Origin: Trichocoleus sp.
GTDB taxonomy: Bacteria; Cyanobacteriota; Cyanobacteriia; Elainellales; Elainellaceae
DNA length: 64,000 nucleotides
Assembly (NCBI GenBank): GCA_036702865.1
Contig: DATNQD010000017.1
Span: 1-64,000, forward strand
Direction of reading: 5' to 3'
Part shown: positions 44,024 to 53,907 of the stretch, one piece after another
Numbering within the stretch: the stretch's first letter is position 1
How the letters are laid out: every line of letters starts with the position of its first letter
The notes under the pieces: generated by a model
Seen by the model: only the letters and a program-made list of their open reading frames with translations
Databases searched by the model: none
Told to the model about the DNA's origin: nothing
Program-made: the position numbers and the translations under genes

Positions 44024-46672
44024 TCAGCACAAAACACTCGCGATCGCTTGCAGTGATTCTGGATATTGAAGCAGCAGTTGATGGATTTCCTGTTCGGCAG
44101 TAGTGGAAATTGCAGCAGATGTGGCATTCGCTGTAGGCTGAGTATGCCAAAACGGTGTCCATTGCTGGAAGCCAGACAAATTGGGAGGAAAGCTGGTTGC
44201 AGCTTCTTTAATCAGGGTTTGCAATAGGGGAGCGTGAGATCGTAGCCGCAACACCAAACTAGGCAGCCAGGGCAGCAGCACCGAGTCGGGCACCGAGGCA
44301 AACAGCTTGCTCAACAGTTCCACCACAAAGCGACTGATGCGAGGGGCAAAGTTGAGTGCCAAAATAAACCCGTTGAGATAATCAGGAAATGTTTGGATCA
44401 ACAGAGGGTTGTTCAGAACATGATCAAAGAATTCACGCATTTGTTCTAATGTGCGTAAATTAAGCAACCACTCCGTTGTCCACAACAAACCCAACTTTGC
44501 TGGATCACTCTCTTCCTGAGCCGCCTGGTTGATCCCGATTAAAAGCTGGCTGCGCTGACATCCAAGCGAGAGGGCTAAACTTTCCAACGTGAAAATGAAG
44601 CCTAGCATTCCGGCAATTTGAGCGGGTGTGGTGCCACGATCGCCAAAGGCTTTGGGGAGCAGTGTAGCGTAGTGGCAATATCCGGTTGCCACGAATCGTT
44701 CAATCCAGGTAGGGAGTCCCGCAGGCGTAGTGCGATAGTAATGCACCAGACGACGCACCCGCTCAAAAATTTGCGGAGCATCTTCAGCACCCGTTTCGTG
44801 AGATAGCAAGGCGATCGCTTGTTCCCCCAGTTCCTCTGTCAGACGCGGATGGTTGAGCAACAGGACACTATCTTCTGCTGCTGCCAGCGCTGTACTCGCA
44901 TGGGATTGGGCATCGAAGGCAGCCCGCCGCAACTGTCGCTCCAGCACTTGCTCCAGCGTCACACCTTCATAACCCAGCATGATCAAATCGCGCTGATGTT
45001 TGCCAATCCGAATTTCCCAGGACTCCTGAATCGGGGTATGCCCCAGACTACGTTCTCCCATAATCGGTTGCACCAGACGGTCACCCACTAAGTAGTTGAG
45101 CCGCCACAACACATCAGAGCAGGACAACAGTGCAGATTGCTGCTTCAGATCCATCAAGGCACGCTGATTCGTTTGTGCCAGCAAATTCACCTTCAGCGGA
45201 GCAAGGCGATCGTACACATCCTGCGCTAAGGGCGGCAAAGATGCGTAGCCCACTACCCCAATGCGATCGCCTCCCAGCAATATTTTGCAAATCTGCTCAA
45301 CGTTGCGCTTTTTAGGCGTGCGGTCTTTTTCCAGACAGGTAATTGCCGCATCTTGGAAGTCGTAGGGGGTGGGGTGGGGGCGGTGACGCAGATTTGCCAG
45401 CAGAATCGCAGTTTCGTAAATGGCGATCGAGTCGGCGGTAGTGGCTAGATACCCATTTTTGCGGGCAAGGGCAACAATTTCTGCACACCATTGCAGAAGT
45501 TGGTCGGTGTCAACGGCAGCATAGTGAGGGGGACGGGTAAGGAAGGCGGAGAGGCTGGGGGTGTTTGGGGGTGGGAGTGTTTGAGCGTGGGAGGAGGTGT
45601 GGGAATCAAAGGGTTTAGGGGTTGAGGCTTTAAGGCTTTTTTTCCAGGTAGATTCTGCTAGAGAAACGGTGCCAGAAGGGAGAGCAAACTGGTGTTCGAT
45701 CGCGACAAAGCTAGAGGGAATTAAGCCATAGAGCCATTTAGTTGCTGTGCGATCGGGAATTTCCCAGGTCAGAGCAGTTTGAGTGCCAAATTCAGCGACA
45801 GGGCTGGCAATATGGGCGGCACCGCAGATATAAAGGGCAGACTCTGGCGGAAGCTGGTTAGCAGTCAGATGCTGCTTCATCCTTGTCCACATATAGCGTT
45901 CCCGCTGCTGATCGATCGTTTCTCGATCACGTCGTCCCAACCGCCGCATCAGGCTTCCCACCAGGCTCATCACCTGACGATAGGTGTCGTAGTCTGCCCC
46001 GATCAATGCCTGCTCAACGTACTGATCCCACCATTCCGCGAAATGGCGCGTGTTGGAGTTGTGGAGCAGAAATTCTAAAAACTGGTCAAAGGTGGGCGTT
46101 AAATTTCCGACTTCCACGCCAACTGCTGAACCGTGTAGTTGGGTTTCTGCGTCATCACTTTGAGGGGCTTCAGGAGACGGAACAACATTCCCTTGCGCCT
46201 GCCACTGAAACACAAAATCTATAGCCCGATCGACAAATACAAGCTGAGTTTCGGGGTGTTGCAGCGCGTAAGCGATCGCCTGATATTCTGCTGAAGCTTC
46301 AGTCAGGGGGGCTACGACGCTCAGGGGCATCTGCTCTGGGAGATAGGTTTCGGATTCCGACGCGAAGGCTTGCAGCGCTACAGGCAGTTTACAGTCGCGC
46401 AGATCAGCAACGATTGGCAGCAAATCCTCACAGAGTTCGATATAGATCACCTGGGGCGCTTTGTGGCGTAACCGTTGCACCAGATGCAGCGCAGAAGCCG
46501 GGGAATGATGACAAACCGGAAAAATTTCTAGCGGTTCGGTCATCACTCGTTCCACATCCTGCACCATTGCCGTCAACAAGTTTCCTAACGGCTGAGCATC
46601 AGTAGCAAAGCGTTCGGCTGCCTCCAGCAGTTGGGCTTGTAGTGGATTGAGGGATTTGGGTAATTCCAGCAT
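44024..46672 (-). CDS. DUF5682-like large protein with TraB/ChaN-like N-terminus
   Basis: 882 residues. The N-terminal domain has FPVCHHSPASALHLVQRLRHKAPQVIYIELCEDLL and LVFVDRAIDF, the histidine, serine, VELC-like and VDR pattern of the TraB/TIKI/ChaN/EreA-type hydrolase-like superfamily. The rest is long and mainly helical (about 380-880) with no recognised domain. Last gene of a five-gene block with SWIM, VWA and MoxR proteins. The same combination recurs in other bacteria (family knowledge). It could be the effector or substrate-handling part of an AAA-VWA machine; the activity is inference. Confidence 0.75.
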   Translation of the reverse strand: MLELPKSLNPLQAQLLEAAERFATDAQPLGNLLTAMVQDVERVMTEPLEIFPVCHHSPASALHLVQRLRHKAPQVIYIELCEDLLPIVADLRDCKLPVALQAFASESETYLPEQMPLSVVAPLTEASAEYQAIAYALQHPETQLVFVDRAIDFVFQWQAQGNVVPSPEAPQSDDAETQLHGSAVGVEVGNLTPTFDQFLEFLLHNSNTRHFAEWWDQYVEQALIGADYDTYRQVMSLVGSLMRRLGRRDRETIDQQRERYMWTRMKQHLTANQLPPESALYICGAAHIASPVAEFGTQTALTWEIPDRTATKWLYGLIPSSFVAIEHQFALPSGTVSLAESTWKKSLKASTPKPFDSHTSSHAQTLPPPNTPSLSAFLTRPPHYAAVDTDQLLQWCAEIVALARKNGYLATTADSIAIYETAILLANLRHRPHPTPYDFQDAAITCLEKDRTPKKRNVEQICKILLGGDRIGVVGYASLPPLAQDVYDRLAPLKVNLLAQTNQRALMDLKQQSALLSCSDVLWRLNYLVGDRLVQPIMGERSLGHTPIQESWEIRIGKHQRDLIMLGYEGVTLEQVLERQLRRAAFDAQSHASTALAAAEDSVLLLNHPRLTEELGEQAIALLSHETGAEDAPQIFERVRRLVHYYRTTPAGLPTWIERFVATGYCHYATLLPKAFGDRGTTPAQIAGMLGFIFTLESLALSLGCQRSQLLIGINQAAQEESDPAKLGLLWTTEWLLNLRTLEQMREFFDHVLNNPLLIQTFPDYLNGFILALNFAPRISRFVVELLSKLFASVPDSVLLPWLPSLVLRLRSHAPLLQTLIKEAATSFPPNLSGFQQWTPFWHTQPTANATSAAISTTAEQEIHQLLLQYPESLQAIASVLC

Positions 46673-46702
46673 AGTGCTTCTCAGGAGAGGTGGAAAACAG
46701 GC

Positions 46703-47887
46703 TTATTTCCGCAGGCTGCTCATAGCATCTTTGCCGCCTTGCAGGAAGGCTTGCCATTCGCCCTGCTGCTCTTTACTGCGTTGTTCAACAACGGCGTGCC
46801 AGAACTGATTGAGGACGGCAACATCTTCGGGCAAGCGACGCACCAGAGTTCCGACCAACGACCGCCCTAGTGCATTGGATTCCAGGGTGGTTGCGCCAAA
46901 AAATCGGCTGTGCAAGATTGCGTCCTCCAGCACCCCAATTTGCTCGGCAGTGGAGAGTGCAGATTCCAATCGCTGATCGTCAGAACTGGCAGCAGTGCTG
47001 GCTTCTCGTAAATCGGCGAAGGTTTGCAGCAGCACATCCAGAAGTGTCGGAGGCACATCGACCTCAAATCCGTGTCGTCCCATCAGTTCGCGCGTGCGGA
47101 ACAAAATAATTTCTTTCTCTTGCTTTTTGTTCGTTACGACAGGCATGTGGACAAAGTTAAAGCGGCGTTTCAGCGCAGAGGAAAGTTCATTTACCCCGCG
47201 ATCGCGGCTGTTGGCGGTGGCGATGACGTTAAATCCGGGCTGGGCAAACACCACGCTATCGCCCTTCAGTTCGGGAATGGCAATGTATTTTTCACTCAGA
47301 ATGGAGATCAGCGCATCCTGGACATCCGACGTGCAGCGGGTTAGCTCCTCAAACCTGCCCATTGCACCCGATTGCATTGCTGTCATCAACGGTGAGGGAA
47401 TCAGGGAGTCTCGCGACTGTCCAGCAGCGATTACCATTGCCACGTTCCAGGAGTATTTAATCTGGTCTTCGGTGGTGCCTGCGGTACCTTGCACAACATA
47501 GGTCGAGTTGCCACAAATTGCAGCAGCAAGCAATTCTGCCAGCCAGCTTTTGCCTGTGCCTGGGTCGCCAATGAGCAACAAACCTCGATCGGAAGCTAGG
47601 GTGACGATAGCACGTTCAGCGATCGCTGTGTCCCCATACCATTTTTGTTGAATCGGACGATCGAGCTTCTGAGAGGGCGTGCTGCCCAGCACAAAGGTTC
47701 GCACCATCTGCGGCGACAGTTGCCAGGAAAAGGGTTTACTGCCCTGGTCGATGGACATGAGATAGTCCAGTTCTTCCCGATATTTGATTTCAGCGGGTTG
47801 ACGCAGCATAACAACGTCTGTTTTCATTGTCTTTTCTGTTGCTTTTTCGATCGCTTTTTCGGTTGTTTTTGCTGTTTGTCTTGGCAT
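46703..47887 (-). CDS. MoxR-type AAA+ ATPase
   Basis: 394 residues from an ATG at 47887 (MPRQTAKTTEKAIEK); starts at 47827 and 47809 are also possible. Walker A GDPGTGKSWL near residue 115, Walker B-like RFEELTRC, sensor 1 ATANSRDRG, and the arginine-finger region LKRRFNFVHMP fit the MoxR family of chaperone ATPases, which work with VWA proteins. A low-complexity TEKA/EKT stretch sits at the N-terminus. Confidence 0.9.
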   Translation of the reverse strand: MPRQTAKTTEKAIEKATEKTMKTDVVMLRQPAEIKYREELDYLMSIDQGSKPFSWQLSPQMVRTFVLGSTPSQKLDRPIQQKWYGDTAIAERAIVTLASDRGLLLIGDPGTGKSWLAELLAAAICGNSTYVVQGTAGTTEDQIKYSWNVAMVIAAGQSRDSLIPSPLMTAMQSGAMGRFEELTRCTSDVQDALISILSEKYIAIPELKGDSVVFAQPGFNVIATANSRDRGVNELSSALKRRFNFVHMPVVTNKKQEKEIILFRTRELMGRHGFEVDVPPTLLDVLLQTFADLREASTAASSDDQRLESALSTAEQIGVLEDAILHSRFFGATTLESNALGRSLVGTLVRRLPEDVAVLNQFWHAVVEQRSKEQQGEWQAFLQGGKDAMSSLRK

Positions 47888-48005
47888 TCGCCTGATCCTC
47901 AATAAAGTATTTGCGACATTGCTCGATGAAAATATGAACCTTTAAGCTTCTCAATCCCGCAGCTCTTTCAATTCCGCGATTTTGGAGACTTTGAAACAAA
48001 CTGAT

Positions 48006-49505
48006 TTATGTAACGATCGCTTTCTTTAACTCCTGGATTAACTTTTTGGGACTACCTGTCAGAATTGGCATACCCAGTTCTTTGAGACGATCGCGGAACC
48101 ATTGATTGACGCTGAAATAACCGGAACTGGTAACGGCTCCCACCGGAATGAAATGAACGCCTGATTCTTTCAGCGACTTAATGCGGTCAAACAACACCTG
48201 ATCACTTCCTCCTTCGTAGAAATCTGAAATCAGCACCAGCGCAGTGTGTCGAGGCTCTTGAATCTTTTCCATCGCGATCGTCAGCGCACCATCGATGTAA
48301 GTGCCGCCGCCCAGGTTCGTGCGAAGCAATACCTCAAACGGGTCGTGAACCCAGGCAGTCAGGTCAATCACTGTTGTATCGAACGCCAGCAAATGGACAT
48401 CTACATTCGGTAATCCTGCAAAAATGGATGCCAGAATCGTACATTGCACCATTGCATCGACCATCGAACCCGATTGATCCACAACCACGATCAAACGAGT
48501 CGGCGTTTTCTTTTTGGCTGTGTGGCGGTAATAGAGGCGATTAACATAGAGCCGCTGGTCTTCAGGATTCCAGTGAATCAGGTTGCTCCAGAGGGTACGT
48601 TTCAAATCTAGATTGCGAAACACGCGCTTGGGTGGAACGCTGTAATCAACCTTACCCACAACCGTTTGAGCAACTTGCAATCGCAATACCTGCACCAGTT
48701 CATCAACATATTCCTGAATTAATCGCTTAGCATTCTTAAGTGCGTTCCCTGAAAGATTTGCTTTATCGCGCAGCAGTTGTTCTACCAATGCCATTGAAGG
48801 CGTTAACTGTCCTGCCAATCGATCGTCTTTTAACACCTCTCGCAATGCCATCCGGCGCACCAGCTCACCCTCCAGAGTCTTCAGTGTGGCGCGTAGCTGT
48901 TCTTCTGTAACAGTAAATCCTTCTCCACGTCCCAGCCCAGCTCCATCGCTGCCATGTCCCTGCGATCGCCCTTCTGTCCCTTTGCCTCCTGCACCCCTGC
49001 CATTTTCTGTAGAACCAATCTGAGGACTCTGCCCACGCAAGCTTCCTTGCGTACAACCCAATGCTTTCTCCAGATACCCCACATCCTTGAGCCACTGGGC
49101 ATACTGTTGTGCTGTTACCACAGCGCACTGAGTATTAGGACCAAACGCATTCAGCAACAGTTTGGAAAAGACCAAGGCACGGCGGAGCGTTGTCGTATCG
49201 CTAGGAGAAGGATCAGCAGGTAGAGGAGAGGGCGAGTCTGTATTGTCTGTATTGTCTGTTTCCCTGATATCTGCCTCTTGCTCTGGGAGAAGAGCAGTCG
49301 TGAAGTCTGCTTGCAGTTCTGGATAGCGATGCAGCAAATTTTCGATGCTGATATTGGGATCGAGGATTAGCGCAGGTAGCCCTAACTCATCCACAATTTC
49401 CCCAGACATGTGCTCAAAATTTGCCCCCTGCTCAGTTAAGCCAAACATCGCGCTCAACAATCGCCAATAAAGCACCTGACGACGCTGCCCAATTCCATCC
49501 ATCAC
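48006..49505 (-). CDS. VWA-domain protein (CoxE-like), partner of the AAA ATPase
   Basis: 499 residues. The C-terminal VWA domain has the metal site DxSxS in VVDQSGSMVDAM near 341, TNLGGGTYIDGAL near 400, and LVLISDFYEGG. The N-terminal half is helical, with a low-complexity Gly-rich segment at about 190-215 (GAGGKGTEGRSQGHGS). MoxR/VWA pairs act together to remodel or insert cofactors in proteins. Fourteen bases separate it from the next gene upstream. Confidence 0.9.
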   Translation of the reverse strand: MMDGIGQRRQVLYWRLLSAMFGLTEQGANFEHMSGEIVDELGLPALILDPNISIENLLHRYPELQADFTTALLPEQEADIRETDNTDNTDSPSPLPADPSPSDTTTLRRALVFSKLLLNAFGPNTQCAVVTAQQYAQWLKDVGYLEKALGCTQGSLRGQSPQIGSTENGRGAGGKGTEGRSQGHGSDGAGLGRGEGFTVTEEQLRATLKTLEGELVRRMALREVLKDDRLAGQLTPSMALVEQLLRDKANLSGNALKNAKRLIQEYVDELVQVLRLQVAQTVVGKVDYSVPPKRVFRNLDLKRTLWSNLIHWNPEDQRLYVNRLYYRHTAKKKTPTRLIVVVDQSGSMVDAMVQCTILASIFAGLPNVDVHLLAFDTTVIDLTAWVHDPFEVLLRTNLGGGTYIDGALTIAMEKIQEPRHTALVLISDFYEGGSDQVLFDRIKSLKESGVHFIPVGAVTSSGYFSVNQWFRDRLKELGMPILTGSPKKLIQELKKAIVT

Positions 49506-49518
49506 AATTTGCCTCCCC

Positions 49519-50946
49519 TCATTTCTGTCTCAGCAACCGACTCGCCCGTTCCTGCAAAATTCCCACGGTACTTGTCTTGGGTGGGCTTTTGAGGACTTTC
49601 GCAGCGGTTTGTCCAGTCACGATCGTCTTTTTACCCACCGTGACAGCCAACGGTTGTACAGCCCATCGCCCCGCATCAAAACGCAGTAGCCCAAACAGCT
49701 CGCTGGAGTTTGCGATCGTCTCTGCCGTCATCGATGACAGTCTTCCTAGCCGTTCGATAGCGATGGGAACTGCTGGTCTGTCTGCCCAATGAAGGGTTAA
49801 CGAATCGGTTGACTGAACCTTGTAATCCTTGAGAAAAATAGGTTCTGCTAGATGAATCGGATGGCGATCGCGCGGATGCAACCCGCAGGCTGTGGACACA
49901 CCAGACGCACCTACAGCAAAGTATGCTGCTGCCCGTTTCATCAAATCGTATTTACCGCCTACTGCACCCTTACCACTCAAAAGCAGGTCTGCCCCTGGCA
50001 GCAACAAATCTCCGGTAGGCAGCATCAGCACCTCATTAAGGCGGAGCGTTTTAGTTTGGGCAAATGCATCCAGCAATGTCGTTGCCTGGGGAAATAAAAG
50101 CCAGATTTCAGCTATCTGAATGGCATCCACTTTGTAGGCAGAAAGGGTCAGACGAGTGAACTGAATTTCTCCATCCACCGTCAATAATCCATAAGCAACA
50201 AGGCTGGCTAGATTAGCGTGCTGTTGTAGATCGATTCCCAGCAATTCCAACGTACCGGAGACAGGTTTAGCCGCTTCAAGCGGCAGCAGCGATCGTGCTC
50301 CGATCATGGCACGAGTCCACAGGTCTACCCAACGGCAAAGAGGCAGGCTATCCGAGTCGACGATCGATCGTTTTGATACCAGTTCGTTGAACAGTCCCGT
50401 TAATAGTGCAGCCTGTCTGATCAGTAATGGTTCTGCCTGGAGTTTCTCCAATGTTGTTGTGAATAGCAGCAGCGTTGAAGTTTCCAATCGAGTGAATCCA
50501 ATTAATGCCATCTCCATTAACCACTGACGAACGCTTTCGAGTAGCGATTGAAGATGACTCGGAACATCAGCTGTTGAGGGTTGGGAGACTGCAGCGGTGA
50601 TAGTCGGTTGCTTCGCAGTTGCATTTTGTGCTGATCGCCCTAACTCACTTTGCATCTGGTGTTGTAACTGGTCGAATACTGCGCCTTGTAAAGCAGCCCG
50701 CAGACCAGCAATAACCGCAAAATGGGACTCTGAAAACTCATACTGCTGGAGGGCAGCGATCGCCTCCTCACAAGATTGTTGCAGCAGCGTGCCATTAAAA
50801 ATCCGTTGGAGAGCTTGTAGTGTCGCTTGATGAGATAGCTCTAGATTGGCAAAGCCGACTCGAAAGCACTGATCCAGGTCATCCACCAGATTGAGGACTG
50901 CCTGGGCAGGAGTAGGGAGCGTGACGAGGGTTGCAGGTAGGGTCAT
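49519..50946 (-). CDS. hypothetical component of the SWIM-VWA-MoxR-DUF5682 block
   Basis: 475 residues, no signal peptide and no membrane segment. The first 300 residues are helical (VLNLVDDLDQCFRVGFANLE, QALQRIFNGTLLQ...) and the last 150 contain beta-rich stretches (TLHWADRPAVPIAIERLGRL, RFDAGRWAVQPLAVTVGKK). No named domain is recognised. It sits between the SWIM gene (12 bases) and the VWA gene (13 bases), so it is part of the same transcription unit and probably of the same complex. Confidence 0.7.
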   Translation of the reverse strand: MTLPATLVTLPTPAQAVLNLVDDLDQCFRVGFANLELSHQATLQALQRIFNGTLLQQSCEEAIAALQQYEFSESHFAVIAGLRAALQGAVFDQLQHQMQSELGRSAQNATAKQPTITAAVSQPSTADVPSHLQSLLESVRQWLMEMALIGFTRLETSTLLLFTTTLEKLQAEPLLIRQAALLTGLFNELVSKRSIVDSDSLPLCRWVDLWTRAMIGARSLLPLEAAKPVSGTLELLGIDLQQHANLASLVAYGLLTVDGEIQFTRLTLSAYKVDAIQIAEIWLLFPQATTLLDAFAQTKTLRLNEVLMLPTGDLLLPGADLLLSGKGAVGGKYDLMKRAAAYFAVGASGVSTACGLHPRDRHPIHLAEPIFLKDYKVQSTDSLTLHWADRPAVPIAIERLGRLSSMTAETIANSSELFGLLRFDAGRWAVQPLAVTVGKKTIVTGQTAAKVLKSPPKTSTVGILQERASRLLRQK

Positions 50947-50958
50947 AGCTTTTGCTTC

Positions 50959-51480
50959 CTAAACAAACCAGCCCATTTCAGGAATTGGACGATGAGAAGC
51001 TGCCAACTCCAAGTAGCGTAGATAGTTCAAAAAGCGGCTGAAAACTTCCCCAGCAGGCTCCTTTTTGACGGTTCCCTTGTGGGCAATAATGTCTGCTGTA
51101 CTCTGGATTCGAGTGACATCTCCTGGCACCTTCAAGAACTGCGCGACAGCCTCGATACCGTACTGAGCGATCGCTTCATCTAGCAACGTCTGGAGATGCT
51201 TACAGGGATAACCGCCTAGCCCGCCACAAGGACGATTATTGTTGGTACTGCAATAGAAATCGAGGGACTCTGCAGCAAAAAACGAGACATAAACTCGCTC
51301 AATATCAGAACCACTGGAGACAACACCCTGCAAGCGATCGTTGAACAGTTCAACAAATGGCACTTTTTTGATGTCCCGTTTACCAGGAGCAGCGGTAGAG
51401 CCAAGCATAAACGATGAATTTGTCATTACATCAGCCCGTATAACCGAACTCAGTATGCCCAGAGATGAATTGAAAGGCAC
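50959..51480 (-). CDS. SWIM-type zinc-finger protein, first gene of the block
   Basis: 173 residues. A zinc-binding cluster DFYCSTNNNRPCGGLGGYPCKHLQTLL (residues about 77-104) has the C...C...CxH order of SWIM domains, which bind DNA or other proteins. The rest is mixed. Other SWIM proteins are encoded beside MoxR and VWA partners, so it likely supplies targeting. An in-frame ATG 19 codons later is an alternative start. Confidence 0.78.
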   Translation of the reverse strand: MPFNSSLGILSSVIRADVMTNSSFMLGSTAAPGKRDIKKVPFVELFNDRLQGVVSSGSDIERVYVSFFAAESLDFYCSTNNNRPCGGLGGYPCKHLQTLLDEAIAQYGIEAVAQFLKVPGDVTRIQSTADIIAHKGTVKKEPAGEVFSRFLNYLRYLELAASHRPIPEMGWFV

Positions 51481-51869
51481 AAACCAACCAGCTGCTAATC
51501 CAGTTTGTTAGATAAGCTGCACGACAGAGAATAATTGCCTGAGGTCAATATAGTACAAATAAACTACTATTTGCTAGCCCTAATTTTGAATTAGTGAGCG
51601 TTGCTCAATGGCGGGATGAACTTCCCATAGAAGTGCTTGAGTCATTGAACCCACTTTGTCTTTGCTCAGTAACCGCTGATAGAGAAAAAGGCTCGCTGCT
51701 GGTAAACCAGGCGAACTCGGAAGGGGATAGGGAGTAAAACAAATTACTGATAAACGACTTTGAGGAGGGGAGGTAATCGATCGCGCTAGGGTGCAGCAGC
51801 TTCAAATGCAGCGGAAGCTTTTAGAACCAATGAATCGTGGAGATGGCGATCGGTGTCTGGCGGGAAGCT
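51481..51869. other. intergenic, about 390 bp
   Basis: Between the SWIM gene and the transposase fossil. A 66-codon minus-strand ORF (51605-51805) shows no family features. Nothing is called. Confidence 0.35.
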
Positions 51870-52320
51870 TATCTGACAAAACGGATATCAAAGTCAAGGG
51901 AAAGTGGAACGATCTGAACCTGTGCCTTGGAGTCTGAGGGCAACTCATTGAACTTGATGCTCAGGGCAAAACGAGATGGCAAAGCGGTGGCGCAATGCTT
52001 CCGTAAAGTGCTAAAAGCCAGTCATGTCAATAAACCGCGCGCGATAATACAGCTTCTTCGGTTGCGATGGAAACGCTGAAAAACGATCAAATGTTGTCCT
52101 CAGAGACTCAACTAAGGCAGGTGAAGTTTTTGAATAACAGGATTGAGCAAGATCATCGGAAGATCAAGCGAATGACAGAGCTTTTTGACATTGATTGCTT
52201 CGGTTCTGACACTTATTTCTTCGCCCCATACCAAAGGTTGTGAAGCTCATTGTGCGACCTCCTCAAAAATTGAGAATAGGGGTGCTGCGCTTGATCTAGC
52301 AAAGGCATTCGGTTGGCTCT
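51870..52320 (+). pseudogene. remnant of an IS6/IS240-type transposase
   Basis: Broken frames give TDIKVKGKWNDL near 51880 and SETQLRQVKFLNNRIEQDH with KIKRM near 52105-52180. The order 'LRQVKYLNNIVEQDHR.IKR' is the hallmark of IS6-family transposases. There are stops and frame changes throughout, so it is a fossil. It ends next to the flavin monooxygenase genes. Confidence 0.75.
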
Positions 52321-53682
52321 TTACACCCCGACGGGTTCGGGCAAACGAGAGTAAGGCGTTAAGTTGGCTTTCCCTAATCCCAGATGATCACGCAACGTCT
52401 TGCCAGTATATTCCTGGCGGAACAAGCCCCGTCGTTGTAATTCGGGCACGACAAATTCAACAAATTCGTCAAACGCACCTGGAAGAAACGCTGGAGAGAT
52501 AATGAAGCCATCTGCCTCGCCATTTTTGAAGCTTTCTTCTAATTGATCCGCGATCTGCGTAGGGGTACCCACAATATGGGGTAACAAAATGCCTTCTGCA
52601 TAGAGCCTGCCGATGTCTCTGAGCGTTAATCCGTCTTTCTTGCTTAACCGCAGAGCAACTTCAAACAGTCCCTTAATGCCCCCCACTTCCACATCCTGTA
52701 CAGGTGCATCCAGCTCATGCTGCAAAAAGTCGTAGTCCATGTGACTGGAAAGGGTGATGAGTCCTGATATGGGATCAACCAGTTCATTGTGATAGGCTTG
52801 CTTTTCACGGGCGATCGTTTCAGTTTCGCCAATAAAGGGAATCACAGCCGGAAAGATTTTGATGTCATCGGGTCTGCGTCCATACTTCACGACACGGGAT
52901 TTCACATCGTCATAGTAAGCTTTACGACCTTCGGGGGTGGGATCAATTTCAAAGATAATTTCTGCCCAACGAGCCGCAAACTCCTTACCCCGCTCCGACG
53001 ATCCAGCTTGCATGATGGCAGGACGCCCTTGAGGCGATCGCGGCACTGTCAGCGGACCTTTTGACTTATACCATCGTCCTTCGTGGTTGACGTGGTGAAC
53101 CTTTGTAGGATCAGCAAACAGTCCCGTTTCTTTGTCTAAGACCAGGGCATCTTCCTGCCAGCTATCCCAGAGTTTATACGTCAGTTCGACAAATTCATCG
53201 GCGCGATCGTAGCGGCTTTCATGCTCCAGATGTGCCTCTAGCCCGAAGTTGTATGCTTCCCCGATATTGTGAGAGGTGACCACATTCCAGGCAATCCGAC
53301 CATTAGATAGGTGATCTAAGGTGGCAAATGCTCGCGCTAGTTCGTAGGGTTGATAGTAGGTCGTCGATCGGGTAATGCCCAACCCAATATGTTGCGTGGC
53401 GGCTGCCATGATGGCGACGACATAGGAAGGGTCTATCAGTACTGCCCCCTGAGTACCCCGCCGCAGGGTTTCTTCAATGCTGTTGCCGTAACGATGAGGC
53501 ACTGCTAAGGCATCGGCAAAAAATACATAGTCAAACTTGCCCCGTTCCAGCACTCTGCCCAGGTTCTGGTAAAACTCTGGACGCAGAAAGTTTAAATCGT
53601 TGCGGGGATGTCGCCATTGAGGATGGCTGTGGGTCAGTTGGGAAGCAATCAGAAAACCTGCGAGATGAAGTTGCTTGCTCAT
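52321..53682 (-). CDS. flavin-dependent monooxygenase, NtaA/SnaA/DszA group
   Basis: 453 residues from the ATG at 53682 (MSKQLHLAGF), because the residues above it arise from the upstream tandem repeats. The LLM (luciferase-like) fold is clear: FDYVFFADAL, LIDPSYVVAIMAAATQHIGLGITRS, LDHLSNGRIAWNVVTS and a C-terminal PTQIADQLEESFKNGEADGFI. The group uses FMNH2 to oxidise substrates such as nitrilotriacetate, or sulfur compounds (DszA). It is the most distal gene of a sulfur-related cluster. Confidence 0.9.
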   Translation of the reverse strand: MSKQLHLAGFLIASQLTHSHPQWRHPRNDLNFLRPEFYQNLGRVLERGKFDYVFFADALAVPHRYGNSIEETLRRGTQGAVLIDPSYVVAIMAAATQHIGLGITRSTTYYQPYELARAFATLDHLSNGRIAWNVVTSHNIGEAYNFGLEAHLEHESRYDRADEFVELTYKLWDSWQEDALVLDKETGLFADPTKVHHVNHEGRWYKSKGPLTVPRSPQGRPAIMQAGSSERGKEFAARWAEIIFEIDPTPEGRKAYYDDVKSRVVKYGRRPDDIKIFPAVIPFIGETETIAREKQAYHNELVDPISGLITLSSHMDYDFLQHELDAPVQDVEVGGIKGLFEVALRLSKKDGLTLRDIGRLYAEGILLPHIVGTPTQIADQLEESFKNGEADGFIISPAFLPGAFDEFVEFVVPELQRRGLFRQEYTGKTLRDHLGLGKANLTPYSRLPEPVGV

Positions 53683-53696
53683 TGAGAAACCTTTGA

Positions 53697-53763
53697 AGAG
53701 TAATGAAGGAATGAACGAGTAATGAAGGAATCGAAGAGTAGTGAAGGAATGAAGGAGTAGATC
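53697..53763 (-). repeat. 19-bp tandem repeats upstream of the monooxygenase
   Basis: Three to four copies of a 19-base unit like GAGTAATGAAGGAATGAAC lie in the 5' region of the gene. They contain repeated purine-rich GAAGGA words that could affect ribosome binding or be replication slippage. Confidence 0.75.
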
Positions 53764-53907
53764 AGGTATACAACGTAAAAAGAGGTATAACGGTTTAAGC
53801 CATGGTAAAAGCGGGTATAGGTGTAAAAAAAGCAACTAGAGGTGATGGATCGAGTACTATTCAAACGGCATAACCTCTAATTGCTAGACCGTTGAGAGGA
53901 TAGGATG

